The notes under the pieces were generated by a model. The model did not search any database. It worked only from the letters and a program-made list of their open reading frames with translations, and was not told the origin of the DNA. A DNA stretch of 64,000 nt from NCBI RefSeq assembly GCF_050003625.1, contig NC_134397.1:146567526-146631525 (forward strand). The letters are read 5' to 3'. Both the position numbers and the translations under genes were made by a program. Positions 22,451 through 33,937 of the stretch are shown piece by piece; the stretch's first letter is position 1; every line of letters starts with the position of its first letter. This DNA is from Haematobia irritans (taxonomy: Eukaryota > Arthropoda > Insecta > Diptera > Muscidae).

Positions 22451-23085
22451 TTATGGAAAATTTGTAAAGTAATTCTAGCAAAACTTTCAAGAATTCTACC
22501 AAACAGTAAAAGCATCGGGGTATAGGTCTATCAACTGTGGCAACAGTGGTTATGACATGAATTTGAGGATACGTGATTTTTGAATATCTGGTCGGGGAGT
22601 TATACTCCTTCCCGATTGGGTGAAAATTTAAATTTTTCCAATTTTCTTAAAATTTACAGTCAACATTTTATTTCTATAGAAAAATTTGTCAAAATTTTAT
22701 TTCTGCAGAAAATTTTGTCAAAATTTTATTTCTATAAAAAATTTTGTCAGAATTTTATTTCTATAGAAAATTTTATTAAAATTTTATTTCTATAGAAATT
22801 TTTTTCAAAATTTTTTTGCTATAGAAAATTTTATGAAAATTTTGTTTTTTTATGGAAAATTTGTAAAGTACCTCTTTGTTGGAGAGAAATATTTGGCAAA
22901 ATCTAGCAAAACATCAAAAATTCTACCAAACAGTAAAAGCATCGGGGTATAGGTCTATCAACTGTAGCAACAGTAGTTATGACTTGAATATAGGATACAT
23001 GACTTTTAGTATCTTGACTTTTTGAAAATTGAAAGTTTTCCGATTTTCTTGAAATTTGCAGGAAAGCTGGTCAGTATGTTGGAAC
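22451..23085 (+). repeat. Duplicated satellite plus R4 module (about 425 bp apart)
   Basis: Landmarks ACCAAACAGTAAAAGCATCG, GGGTATAGGTCTATCAACTG and GGATAC occur at 22498 and again about 425 bp downstream at 22923. A 29-bp array (22660-22870) and an R4-like piece lie between. The copies differ at a modest number of sites, so the block is a local segmental duplication. Confidence 0.7.
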
Positions 23086-23400
23086 TCGTTACTTAATTTT
23101 TGTATACTATAGTATGGGGAGTACATTAGCTTTATTACATCGACATATTGGTCTCCGACCCAGTATTCTGGGTCGAGGTGAAATTGTGATACCATTTAGC
23201 TATGTCCGTCCTTCTGTCTGTTGATATCCCGCTAACTTCCCAACGAAACAAGCTATTGACTTGAAACTTGGCACCAGTAGTTGTTATTGATGTAGGTCGG
23301 ATGGTACTGGAAATGGACCATATGGGTATATGGCTCGTATAAACCGACTAACAGATTTGATTTGCGGAGGCCCTTGGTTCGGATCATACCTTAAGAAGTA
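23086..23400 (+). mobile_element. Diverged HINE-A 5' fragment
   Basis: Contains the order ACATCGACATATTG, CCAGTATTCTGGGTCG, ATGTCCGTCCTTCTGTCTG, CTAACTTCC, AACAAGCTATTGACTTGAAA and TGATGTAGGTCGGATGGTA. This is the HINE-A 5' block with many substitutions. The tandem units are lost after one partial unit. Confidence 0.7.
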
Positions 23401-23606
23401 ATGTAAATTTAGTGCAACGACTATTGAAATGATGGACATTCGTCCTAATCCGCCAATTTTGCAGCACTTCCGACTCCTTATTTTCTGGGTAATTATATAA
23501 AGCCTCCAGATTTGATTTCCGGCGCATCTAGAAGGTGTTCGGAAAATGCATCTTCGACTTTTGTTTTGGTCCGTTTAGTAAAATTTACGCAAGTTTCAAA
23601 ATGAAA
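23390..23606 (+). repeat. Dispersed repeat copy (relative of 1262-1345)
   Basis: CATACCTTAAGAAGTAATG, TTAGTGCAACGACTATTG and GACATTCGTCCTAATCC match the segment at 1262-1345 in order with about one change in five bases. The following 100 bp includes a HINE-A-like TCCAGATTTGATTTCCGG piece. Confidence 0.45.
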
Positions 23607-24765
23607 CAAGTATATACGGCCGTAAGTTCGGCCAGGCCGAAGCTTATGTACCCTCCACCATGGATTGCGTAGAAACTTCTTCTAAACACTGCCATCCTCA
23701 ATCGAATTACGAAGTTGCGGTAACGCTTGCCTCCTAACACCGTTTTCTAAATTGTATGTACGTCCATACGTGGTATATATTAAATCAAAAAAGATCGATC
23801 AAATACGTATATAATTCAGTTTGACAAAATTGTCTATAGACATAAAATTTTGACAAAATTTTCTATAGAAATAAAATTTTCCAAAAAATTTTATAGAAAT
23901 AAAATTTTGAAAAAATTTTCTTTAGAAATAAAAATTTGACAAAAATTTCTACAGAAATAAAATTTTAACAAAATTCTCTATAGAAATAAAATTTTAACAA
24001 AATTTTCTATATAAATAAAATTTTTACATTTTTTTTTTGGAAATAAAGTTTTGACATAATTTTCTTACAAATGGTAGATTTTTGGTAGATTATTTTTGGC
24101 TCGAGTGGCCGGATCGGACGAAATTTTCTTCTCTTTGAGGCTCCACAACTCAAATCTGGGGATCGGTTTATATGGGGGCTATATATAATTATGGACCGAT
24201 GTGAATCAATGTTTGCATGGTCATTAAAGACCATATTCCAACACCATGTACCAAATTTCAGCCGGATCGGATGAAATTTACTTCTCTTTTAGGCTTCGCA
24301 GGCCAAATCTGGGGATCGGTTTATATGGGGGCTATATATAATTATAAATCGATGTGGGCCAATTTTTGCATGGAGTTTAGAGACCATATACGAAAACCAT
24401 GCACCAAATTTCAGCCGGATCGGATGAAATATGCTTCTGTTAGAGGCTCCACAAGCCAAATCTGAGGGTCCCTTTATATGGGGGCTATACGTGAAAGTGG
24501 ACCGATATGGCCCATTTGCAATACCATCCGACCTACATAAATAACAACTACTTGTGCCAAGTTTCAAGTCGATAGCTTGTTTCGTTCGGAAGTTAGCGTT
24601 AGTTCAACAGACGGACGGACGGACGGACATGCTCAGATCGACTCAGACTTTCACCACGACCCAGAATGTATATACTTTATGGGGTCTTAGAGCAATATTT
24701 CGATGTGTTACAAACGGAATGACAAAGTTAATATACCCCCCATCCTATGGTGCGGGGTATAAAAA
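23607..24765 (-). mobile_element. HINE-A, compact complete copy
   Basis: On the minus strand it runs from 24765 (5' TATACCCC hairpin region) through GTCCGTCCGTCCGTC (24608-24635), three 153-bp units, a 29-bp array (23820-24075), then TATACCACGTATGGACG. Its 3' end is CCATGGTGGAGGGTAC, the hairpin TTCGGCCTGGCCGAA and ending GTATATACTTG (CAAG at 23607-23610). At 1.16 kb it is the shortest complete HINE-A here. Its uninterrupted TATATTAAATCAAAAAAG is the empty site for the TTAA-flanked MITE at 41981. Confidence 0.92.
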
Positions 24766-25661
24766 GATATAAGCTGGATATAAACTCCCGCTATGGTTTT
24801 TTTTGTGGCCCCATTGATAAACAAAAAAATCCCTGCAGGTAAATTTCCGCCATTCTGCCATCCCTAACGATCAGTCATTGGCCGCATTTGTGATCTGATG
24901 ATCTTCTGTGACGAACAGATTGTTAAACCAACAAAATCGGGTAGCCCGGTGTTCGAAACATTTCCAACATTAGTAGTTAATGGTAATGATGACGCTTGCC
25001 ATGATGGTGGTGGTGTGGATCATAATAATGATACTAATGGCATTCATGACGATGACGATGATGAGGGCAATGTAGTCGTGATGTAATGTCGTTGCAAGTG
25101 GCCAAAGTCATGTCTCAAAGTCAAAGCCAAGTTCCATATTCATCAGTGGCAGAACAATGTTACCAAGATGCCAAAGTTGTTTTGTCCATCAGGCCAAAAA
25201 AGAAACAGTGATCGAATACTTTGTCATACGCATATACACACGCTAAAGCATTTTTGGCCACAACAACTGGTGGCTGCTATTGTGCTAACAAACAATTTTG
25301 TCTTCCTTCGAATATCTTTATTGTTGATCAGTTTTGGAACTATTCCATACGAGGGGCTACAATGCCCGCTAAGAAAAATTCACAAATTGTATTCTAATAT
25401 AATGTAAAGATGGTACGATAAGTACATAGGATCATAGATTTATATTGAGTTAGTTGATGCCATGAATAATTGACCCCGTGAGGATCTAAGCTAGACGCCG
25501 AAGTCTCTACTGCGGCAGCAAACTTGATACCGGACTAATTTTTGCAAATGTATACAAATAGTGGGTATTTAAGCTATGTAGCGAAGTGCGGAAGCCAGAT
25601 AACATAGGTATAAAAGTTCGGGTCTCTCCGAAGCACTTAGCCATCGAACACCTAGTTTGCT
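24766..25661. other. Low-repeat fly DNA with GAT/AAT trinucleotide runs
   Basis: Between 24980 and 25085 short GATGATGAC/GATAATAATGAT runs occur, with an ATTCATGACGATGACGATGA stretch. A 62-codon acidic frame there is explained by these runs. The rest shows no recognisable gene. Probably intron or intergenic host sequence. Confidence 0.4.
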
Positions 25662-25676
25662 CTGGGCGTCCCTCTA

Positions 25677-26024
25677 GGTTAGGTTAGGTTATGTGGCAGC
25701 CCGATGTATCAGGCTCACTTAGACTATTCAGTCCATTGTGATACCACAGTGGTGAACTTCTCTCTTATCACTGAGTGCTGCCCGATTCCATGTTAAGCTC
25801 AATGACAAGGGACCTCCTTTTTTATAGCCGAGTCCGAACGGCGTTCCACATTGCAGTGAAACCACTTAGAGAAGCTTTGAAACCCTTTGAAATGTCACCA
25901 GCATTACTGAGGTGGGATAATCCACCGCTGAAATACTTTTTGGTGTTTGGTCGTAGCAGGAATCGAACCCACGACCTTGTGTATGCAAGGCGGGCATGCT
26001 AACCAATGCACCACGGTGGCTCCA
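25677..26024 (-). mobile_element. tRNA-derived SINE, full length with 15-bp target duplication
   Basis: The direct repeat TGGGCGTCCCTCTAG flanks it exactly (25662-25676 and 26025-26039). On the minus strand the head is GGTGCATTGGTTAGCATGCC, with the B box GGTTCGATTCC (25959-25969). The body lies between, and the 3' tail GTGGTATCACAATGGACTGA, GGGCTGCC and (CCTAA)n is at 25677-25745. This is the best reference copy of the family in the window (348 bp). It lies beside the R4 block. Confidence 0.95.
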
Positions 26025-26310
26025 TGGGCGTCCCTCTAGCTCGACGTTTTAAAAATTAGATCTAAGATCTCCGATTCGTGAAATTTTCAAGGAAGGTTTT
26101 GCTTGGAGTCTAAACAAAGATCTGTTACTTTATTTTTCGATATTTGAGAAGGATTGGGACGTGGGGGAGGTTGTGAAGTTACTATTGGGAACCTAATTGT
26201 TTGGTATTTGAACGGGGATGGGGAACTCCTCATTCCTATATTTTTTGAAAATTGGTTCTAAGTTCCCCGATTGCGTTGAATTTTCAAGGATGGTTAAGGG
26301 TGCCACTATA

Positions 26311-28274
26311 CTCCGAAAGAAAAAGCTTTCGTCACCTTGACGATTGAGTTTCATCAATGCGTTTTCGTCTATGCGATGAAAAGTTTCGTCCATGGGAGTA
26401 TTTCGGTAGTCCACGTGACGAAATCAATCATCAAAGTCAATTTTTGTTCTTTTCATAGTTCGTCACATTGATGATCTAGTTTCGTCTATGAGACGAAATT
26501 ATTTTCTTCCCGATTCAGCGAAAGTTAACCAAAATTAACATTTGATTTAAATTAATTTCGTTTATATGAAGTCCCAATATATGAAGTACACATATTAATA
26601 GAAATTGGACAAAAGTTTTAAGTGTTTTATTTTCATGATGTATCAAGGATGCTGGTTTTCGTCAATGCGATGAAAGAATCTTCAAATTGATGAAACACAG
26701 TTTTCTCTGAAATGTGTATCAAAAAATCTCAATGCTATATTGATGTTTGTAATTTTTCCATTAGTACTAAAGTGAAGCACCTAAAAGTCGAATCAATAGT
26801 CAATGTGACGAAACAGTGTTCAATGTGATGATAAAATTCATACGTTCTGTAGATGTGTGTTTATTTCTCTACCTAAAAAAACACACACACACAACCAAAT
26901 ACGCTTGCTACGTTTTGTTTTTAAAATAACTGTACACAGTTTTTATTAATGAGAGCTAAGTTATTTTTGTTGGGTATTTCATGCTCTCTCCACCTTAACT
27001 TAACTCAGAGGAGTATTTGAGCAAACATTTGTTCACATGTTTGTTTTTAAATTGGCTTCCAAGACATATGAGAACAATAAAAGTTGTCAAATTGACGAAA
27101 ATAGTAATCAAATAGACGAAAAGTTTCATCTACTCCGTTGACATGTATTCAAATACTAATGCAATAACACATCCATACGTAGTTGTGTGGTAGAAATATT
27201 GTTTTTTTTTCTGTGCGGTAAGAACATTTCAAATGGTTCCTCTCAGTTGTTGAAAGTGAAAAGAAAAACAAAAATGTGAGTAAAAATAAAAAAAGCATGA
27301 AGTGTTATATATGGAAAAAAAATTTCAACCAAAATGACGATTTTTTTGGTCAATTTATTTTTTTTATAACATTTATATGTTTATGAAAGTATTTCGAAAT
27401 TTACAGATAAATGCCGCAACATTTTTCGTTCTGTGAAAACCGAATACGGATAAAGAAATTAAAGAACAAAGATGAATTGGATGAGCAAACAATTCAAAAC
27501 GAAAAGGAACAGTTGGGCACAAAAAGGGTGAGTTAAATTTTGTTCTAAAAAGATCGAATATATTTTACAATAATTTAAAATTTCAATTTTTAAATTCTTC
27601 TTTATAATTTTTTTACTCCACAGGATGAACCCATAAAACTTTTCGTCCTTGGTGATCTAAACACTAATTAAGGTAACAGAATTTTTGTGTGTCTCGATGG
27701 TCAATTACTCAAAATCAACAGCTTTGGTAGATGTGTATGAAAAATTTTGTATACGTTTTTACTTCGTTCGTATATTTCAAATAAATAAAATTTATTTAAT
27801 TAAAATAAAAAACAATATGGTTCTTTATTAAAAGTGTCGTAGAAAATATTTCTAATAATCAATTTATCAATTTGATGTTTGATGAATCGATTACATCAAA
27901 TTGATGAATCTATTACATCATATTGATGAATGGATTACGTAAAATTTAGGGAAAGAGTTCATCGCTATGACGATGGCGTTTGTAGCGATGACGAACGAGA
28001 ATCGTACTTTTGAAGAATTGCATCATCGCATGGATGAAAGAGAATAATCGCAGATACGAAAAATATTATCACATAGAGGAAATACATTCATCATCTGGAC
28101 GTAACATAGTTGTATATGGGATGTAAATAAGTTCATCACAGGGATGAATTCAATTCATCGCTATGACGAAAAAATCGTCAATGGGATGAAATGTTACGTT
28201 AGCTCATTTTTGACGAAAAATTCGTCACCGTGATGTAAAGATTCATCCTCATGACGTACTTTTTCCTTTCAGTG
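26311..28274 (+). mobile_element. Unclassified TA-flanked DNA element, 1.96 kb
   Basis: The left end CTCCGAAAGAAAAAGC and the reverse-complemented right end CACTGAAAGGAAAAAG are imperfect inverted repeats. Both flanks are TA (TATA on either side). Up to 600 bp at each end is packed with GACGAAA, GATGAA and TTCATC motifs, often as pairs such as ATCGCTATGACGA, plausible transposase-binding clusters. The centre carries a small candidate spliced transcription unit. No transposase is recognised, so it is either non-autonomous or encodes a protein I cannot identify. The boundaries are supported by the R4 host sequence. Confidence 0.6.
27411..27671 (+). CDS. Candidate two-exon small ORF inside the TA-flanked element
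   Basis: An ATG at 27411 opens 39 codons (MPQHFSFCENRIRIKKLKNK and onward, rich in Lys, Glu and Gln) up to 27527. There AAAAAGG meets a consensus donor GTGAGT. A 96-bp intron ends in a pyrimidine tract and CAG at 27623, and 15 more codons (DEPIKLFVLGDLNTN) run to TAA at 27669-27671 without a phase change. A poly(A)-type AATAAA follows near 27781. An acceptor-like TTTACAG lies five bases before the ATG, and an upstream donor-like ATGTGAGT is near 27274, so a non-coding first exon is possible. The predicted protein of 54 residues matches no family I recognise. Chance splice sites in AT-rich DNA remain the main alternative. Confidence 0.3.
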
Positions 28275-28353
28275 TATAAAGATCCGCTAATTTATTAATC
28301 AATATTTGGTCAGGGAGGGGGACCACCCCTTTGCCAGACTTTTTCTTAAAGTA

Positions 28354-28873
28354 CACTGAAAACACAGTGAACCCACCAGGAAGAAAACTTTTGATTAATT
28401 TTAGAAAATTTTGAATATTTTTAGAAATTTTTAACTAAACAGTATTACAAGCGCTGGCATCGCGCCGATATAACAAACATAAGTAAATATTTTTCGACAA
28501 ATTCAAGAAAATTTATTAGACATAAAATTTTTTTTTCACTTTTTAAAGAAAATTTAGTAGTTTGAAGGAAAAAAATTTGGAGTTCAAAATTGCAAGAATG
28601 TCTTTAGTGACATACGAAGTTCATCATGGACGCTTTTGTAGTAAAATTTACAAATTTGAAGAAATACTGAACTTTTTATGACAAATACGAATTTACTAAA
28701 TCTCTATCCTTAACTTGTGTATAATTTTTTCCTGTCTTTTAGTTCATTTAACTAACGTACGCAAAAAATTATTAGAGTAAATGAAACTTTCACCAAATAT
28801 AATAAATACATGAACTAAAACATAGTTAAATTGGCTTTAGTGAAATAGTGAGTTCACTTTTTTTTTTTGAGTG
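28354..28873. mobile_element. TA-flanked MITE, 520 bp, CACTGAAAA/CACTCAAAA ends
   Basis: The left end CACTGAAAACACAGTGAACC and the inverted right end CACTCAAAAAAAAAAGTGAAC are terminal repeats, flanked by TA (28352-28353 and 28874-28875). R4 copies without the insert read AAAGTACAG, confirming the TA site. The interior has TTTTAGTTCAT motifs in both orientations (28738, 28810). These motifs and the CACTGAAAA-CAGTGAACCC end also occur at the right end of the exon-array region at 51893. Confidence 0.85.
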
Positions 28874-29152
28874 TACAGAGAAACAACTATTTCTCCGATT
28901 TATTGAAATTGACAGAATTCGTGGAAATCAATATGGACAAACTGATTTTTTTATATTTGGACGAGGAAGGGGACCTCTCCCTTGACACATTTTTTAAAAT
29001 TTGGGCTTATGTTCTCCGATTTGCTTCAAATATTCAGGAAAGTAAGGGGTCGGTCCCTAAATAAAGATCCGCTATTTTTCAATATTTGGACGGGACCTCC
29101 TCTTTGTCGGACTATTTTTGCAAAGCACAGTGGATCTCTCCCTTGCCACACT

Positions 29153-30604
29153 TTTTATACCCTATTGCTCTAAGACCACATAAAGTATATATTTTCTGGG
29201 TCGTGGTGAAATTCTGAGTCGATCTGAGCATGTCCGTCCGTCCATTCGTCCGTCCGTCTGTTGAAATCACGCTAACTTCCGAACGAAACAAGCTATCGAT
29301 TTGAAACTTGGCACAAGTAGTTGTTATTGATGTAGGTCGGATGATATTGCAAATGGACCATATCGGTCCACTTTTACGTGTAGCCCCGTCCATCCGATCC
29401 GGCTGAAATTTGAAACACGGTGTTAGCATATGATCTCCAACAATCATGCAAAAATTGGTCCAGATTGGGCTTGCGGAGCCTCTAAGAGAAGCAAATTTCA
29501 TCCGATCCGGCTGATATTTGATACATGGTGTACATGCATATGATCTCCAACAATCATGCAAAAATTGGTCCAGAATGGGCTTGCGGAGCCTCTAAGAGAA
29601 GCAAATTTCATCCGATCCGGCTGAAATTTGATACATGGTGTTGGTATATGGTCTCTAACAACCATGCAAAAATTGGTCCACATCGGTCCATAATTATATA
29701 TAGCCCCCATATAAACCGATCCCAAGGTTTGACCTCCGGACCCTCATGGAAGACCAAAATTCATCTGATTCAGTTGAAATTTGGTACGTGGTGTTAATAT
29801 ATGGTCTCAAACACCCATCCAAAAATTGGTCGAAATCGGTCCATAATTATATATAGCCCCCATATAAACCGATCCCCATATTTGCCCTCCGGAGCCCCTT
29901 GGAAGAGCAAAATTCATACGATTCGGTTGAAATTTAAAATTTGATGTTAGTATATGGTATCCAACAACCATGCAGGAATTGGTTCATATCAGTCCATAGG
30001 AAACAAAATTCATCCGATCTGGTTGAAATTTGGTACGTGGTGTTAGTATATGATATTTAACAACCATGCCAAATGTGGCCCATATCAGTCCATAATCATA
30101 TATAGCCCCCATAAAAACAGATCCCGATATTTGGTTTTGGAGCCTCTTGGAGAAGCAAATTTCATCCGAGTCAGTTGAAATTTGGTACATTGTGCTAGTA
30201 TATGGCCGTTAACAACCATGCCTAACTAGGTTCATATTGGTCTATAGTTATATATAGGTAAATCGATCTCCAAACACATAAAAATTGGTCCATATCAAGT
30301 TCATAATTGTATATAGCCCCCTTATAAGCGACCCCCATATTTCAATCCTGGCTCTCTAAGTACCGTGCAAAAGTCCATATCGATTCGTAATTATTTGTAG
30401 ACTTCTCTATATATACCTTTTTTGTCTAATATATAGCACGTATGGACTAACTAAAAATTTAGAAAACGATGTTAAAAAGTTTTAAGATACCACAACCCAA
30501 TTAATTCGATTGTGGATGACAGTCTTTCGTAGAAGTTTCTACGCAATCCATGGTGGAGGGTACATAAGATTCGGCCTGGCCGAACATACGGTCGTATATA
30601 CTTG
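29153..30604 (+). mobile_element. HINE-A, first of a head-to-tail pair
   Basis: Starts TATACCC but lacks the next 60 bp (deletion to ATTGCTCTAAGACC). It carries GTCCGTCCGTCC (29233-29260), about six 153-bp units, then TATAGCACGTATGGAC, the 3' copy CCATGGTGGAGGGTAC, the hairpin TTCGGCCTGGCCGAA and GTATATACTTG at 30604. It has no 29-bp array. It is followed without spacer by the next HINE-A. Confidence 0.9.
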
Positions 30605-32054
30605 TTATACCCTCCATTATAGGATGGGGGTATATTAACTTTGTCATTCCGTTTGTAACACATCGAAATATTGCTCTAAGACCCCATAAAGTATATATAT
30701 TCTGGGTCGTGGTGCAATTCTGAGTCGATCTAAGCATGTCCGTCCGTCCGTCCGTCTGTAGAAATCACGCTAACTTCCGAACGACACAAGCTATCGACTT
30801 GATACTTGGCACAAGTAGTTGTTATCGATGTAGGTCAGATGGTATTGAAAATGGGCCATATCGGTCCACTTTTACGTATAGCCCCCATATAAAGGGACCC
30901 TCCGATTTGGCTTGTGGAGCCCCTAACAGAAGCATATTTCATCCGATCTGGCTGAAATTTGGTACATGGTGTTGGTATATGGTCTCTAATAACCATGCAA
31001 AAATTGGTTCACATCGGTCCATAATTATATATAGCCCCCATATAAACCGATCCCCAGATTTGGCTTGCGGAGCCTCAAATAGAAGCAAGTTTCATCCGAT
31101 CCGGCTGAAATTCGGTACATGATGTTGGTATATGGTCTCTAACAACCATGCAAAAATTGGTCCACATCGGTCCATAATTATATATAGACCCCATATAAAC
31201 CGATCCCCAGATTTGGCTTGCGGAGCCTAAAAGAGAAGCAAATTTCATCCGATCCGGCTGAAATTTGGTACATGGTGTTAGTATATGGTCTCTAACAACC
31301 ATGCAAAAATTGGTCCACATCGGTCCATAATTATATATAGCGCCCATATAAACCGATCCCCAGATTTGGCTTGCGGAGCCTCAAAGAGAAGCAAATTTCA
31401 TCCGATCCGGTTGTAATTTGGAACATGGTGTTAGTATATGATCTTTAACAAGCGTGCCAGAATTGGTCCATATCGGTCCATAATTATATATAGCCCACAT
31501 ATAAAACGTTCTCCAGATTTGACCTCCGGAGCCTCTTGGATGAGCAAAATTCGTCCGATACGGTTCAAATTAAGAACGTGGTCGCTAACAACCATACCAA
31601 AATTGGTCCAATCACACAAAAATTTGTCCATATCGGTTCATAATCATGGTTGCCACTAGAGCCAAAAATAATCTACCAAGATTTTATTTCTATAGAAATT
31701 TTTGTCAAAAGTTTATTTCTATAGAAAATTTTGTGAAAATTTTATTTCTATAGACAATTTTGTTAAAATGTTATTTCTGTAGAAAATTTTGTCAAAATTG
31801 TATGTCTACTTTGTCAAACTGAATTGTATACGTATTGGATCGATCTTGTTTGATTTAATATATACCACGTATGGACTTACATACAATTCAGAAGATGGTG
31901 TTAGGAGGTTTTAAGATACCTTGCCATCGGTAAGCGTTACCGCAACTTAAGTAATTCGATTGTGGATGGCAGTGTTTAGAAGAAGTTTCTACGCAATCCA
32001 TGATGGAGGGTACATAAGCTTCGGCCTGGCCGAACTTACGGCCGTATATACTTG
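30605..32054 (+). mobile_element. HINE-A, second of a head-to-tail pair
   Basis: The 5' hairpin TATACCCTCCATTATAGGAT begins at 30605, immediately after the ACTTG end of the previous copy. It then carries GTCCGTCCGTCCGTC, four homogeneous 153-bp units (31021, 31174, 31327 starts of ATAATTATAT), a short 29-bp array (31680-31815), and the complete 3' end with GGCCTGGCCGAACTTACGG and ACTTG at 32054. Confidence 0.93.
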
Positions 32055-32129
32055 TTTTTTTTTTTTTAGTTTGTCTTTATGAAATTGTTTTTACATCCTG
32101 GAAAAAAAATAAACGTTTATCACAAACAG

Positions 32130-32550
32130 TATATACTTTTCTTCCAAATACACTTCCTTACAGCGAAAAGCAAATGAGAAACGAACTTTGATTGTCTAAA
32201 ATTTCGTTTGGGAGGAAAGAATTATTTTTTTGCGTGTATTTGCTTGAAATTGAAAATCTAGAGATATTTTAAGATCACAAATAGGTGTGACGCAAATGGC
32301 GCCCAATGGTCCATATTTTGGTATAGCCCCCATATAGGCCAATCTACCGACTACCGATTGTGTATACCGCGCTTTTTGGTGCTAGGCTAAGAAGTTTCCG
32401 AACTGCCCCCGTAGTGTACACAGAAATAAGAGTTTTCTTTTTTGAGGAACGAAATTTTAGACAAGCAAAGTTTTCCTTTTACGCTAAATATTTCAAAATG
32501 TTTGGAGGCAATCGTTGAATCAGTTCCCAGGAATTAGGATTTATTTGCAA
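32130..32550. mobile_element. Two partial MITE-G copies in HINE-B remnants
   Basis: 32130-32237 resembles the right half (AACGAACTTTGATTGTCTAA, AATTTCGTTTGG). 32419-32550 is the left half (CACAGAAATAAGAGTTTTC, GAAATTTTAGACAAGCAAAG) of the MITE complete at 35782-35996. The flanking ACCGCGCTTTTTGGTGCTAG is also present beside that copy, so the left copy and its surroundings were duplicated together. Confidence 0.6.
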
Positions 32551-33160
32551 ATGGTGCCTAATGGTCCATATTTTGGTATAGACCCCATATAGACCGATCT
32601 ACCGACTTTATATCTTGGGCTTCTAGAATCCGTAGTTTTTATCCAATTTGCCGGAAATTGAAAATATAGACGTATCTTAGGACCATAAAGGGATGTGTCG
32701 AAAATGGTCCGTATCTGTTCATGTTTTGGTGTATCCCCTATATAGACTGATCTCCCGATTTTACTTCTTGGGCTTCTAGAATTCGTAGTTTTCACCCAAT
32801 TCGTCTGAAAGTGGAATTCTAGAGGTATTTGAGGAACATTAAGAGGTGGTGAGTATTGGTCCATGTGTTGGTATAGCCCCATATAGACCTAACTCCCGAA
32901 TTTATTTCTAGGACTTCTGGAGTCCGACTGACCACAAATAGCTCAGCCGAATATGGTGTGTGTCGACTCATGTTTTAGTATAGCCTCCACATAGACCGAT
33001 CTCCAGATTTAACTCCTTGGGCTTCTAGAAACAGTAGTTTTATCCGCTTTGCACAAAAATTTAAATATACTGGAATTTTAGACCCTCAAAAATCTCTAAT
33101 CTTATTTTTACCAGTCCATTTGGCAAGGCATCGATATAGACCGATTTAACTTCTTGAGGG
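32240..33160 (+). mobile_element. HINE-B tandem-unit fragments
   Basis: Five to six 153-bp units with GACCGATCTCCCGATTT, TTGGGCTTCTAGAATCCG and GAGGTATTT landmarks, without complete ends. MITE-G pieces interrupt them. Divergence between units is higher than in the HINE-B at 33757. Confidence 0.75.
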
Positions 33161-33162
33161 TA

Positions 33163-33359
33163 CACCCCAAGGAAAACTAGTTTCCTCCGGAATGAAATTG
33201 TAGACAAACGAAATTCCCCTTTCGTATAAAGTATTTTCGTTTAGAGCAAACTAATCCGAATTTTTGATAAGCGATTCAAAGATTGTCTCTAAAATTTGTG
33301 TCAAAAGAAAACCTTGCTTGTCTAAAATTTCGTTTCTCAGGAAAGAAAACACTTCAGGG
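33163..33359. mobile_element. MITE-G copy, 197 bp, TA flanked
   Basis: TA flanks lie at 33161-33162 and 33360-33361. Both ends contain inverted GAAATT(T/G)TAGACAA: ATGAAATTGTAGACAAACG on the left and the reverse complement of CTTGTCTAAAATTTCGTTTC on the right. The outermost bases are CACCCC on the left and CCCTGAAG inverted on the right. It sits in a HINE-B unit after ACTTCTTGAGGG. Confidence 0.65.
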
Positions 33360-33389
33360 TATAGCAGGCGCACTGATCATCATATGTTG

Positions 33390-33690
33390 AATATTGGCAG
33401 AAATTTTTTTCAAAAATTTATTTCTATAGAAAATTTTACCAAAATTGTATTTCTATAAAAAATTTTATCAAGATTTTATTTCTATAGAAAATTTTGTCAA
33501 AATTTTATTTCTATTGATAATTTTTTTTCAACAATTTATTTCTATAGAAAATTTTGTGTAAATTTCGTTTCTGTAGAAAATGTCAAGATTTTATTTCTAT
33601 AAAAAATGTTGTCAAAATTTTATTTCTATAGCAAATTTTCTCAAAATTTTATTTCTATAGCAAATACTCTCAAAATATTATAAATTTTTT
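33390..33690 (-). repeat. 29-bp satellite array (about 10 units)
   Basis: Reverse-orientation units, followed by a 5' tip of HINE-D (TATACCCTGCGCCACATTCA) at 33699-33720. Confidence 0.85.
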
Positions 33691-33756
33691 CCAAATTTAT
33701 ACCCTGCGCCACATTCACCATATCATTATGAATTTCTTGTCCCGATAAACCTTTTT

Positions 33757-33905
33757 TATACCCACCACCATAGAATGGTGACGGGGTATAATAAGTTTGT
33801 CATTCCGTTTGTAACACATCGAAATATCGATTTCCGACCATATAAAGTATATATATTCTTGATCAGGGAGAAATTCTATGACGATATAACGATGTCCGTC
33901 TGTCC

Positions 33906-33937
<32 letters not shown>

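Larger units (their letters stand above)
26040..29152 (+). repeat. R4 block interrupted by two DNA elements
   Basis: R4 sequence is seen at 26040-26310, 28277-28353 and 28876-29152, with GATATTTGAGAAGG, GGGACCACCCCTTTGCC, AAAGTACA and GGGGACCTCTCCCTTG landmarks. Removing 26311-28274 and 28354-28873, each with one TA, restores R4 order as found at 15840-15960 (GGCATCTACACAAAGATCCG and AAAGTACAG). No gene is recognised. Confidence 0.75.

Noticed and set aside
25950..26024. tRNA gene suggested by A-box and B-box-like sequence (also 7002-7060 and 56550-56614)
   Set aside because: Each is the head of a SINE with a body, LINE-like tail and, in two copies, target duplications; no proper acceptor stem is present.
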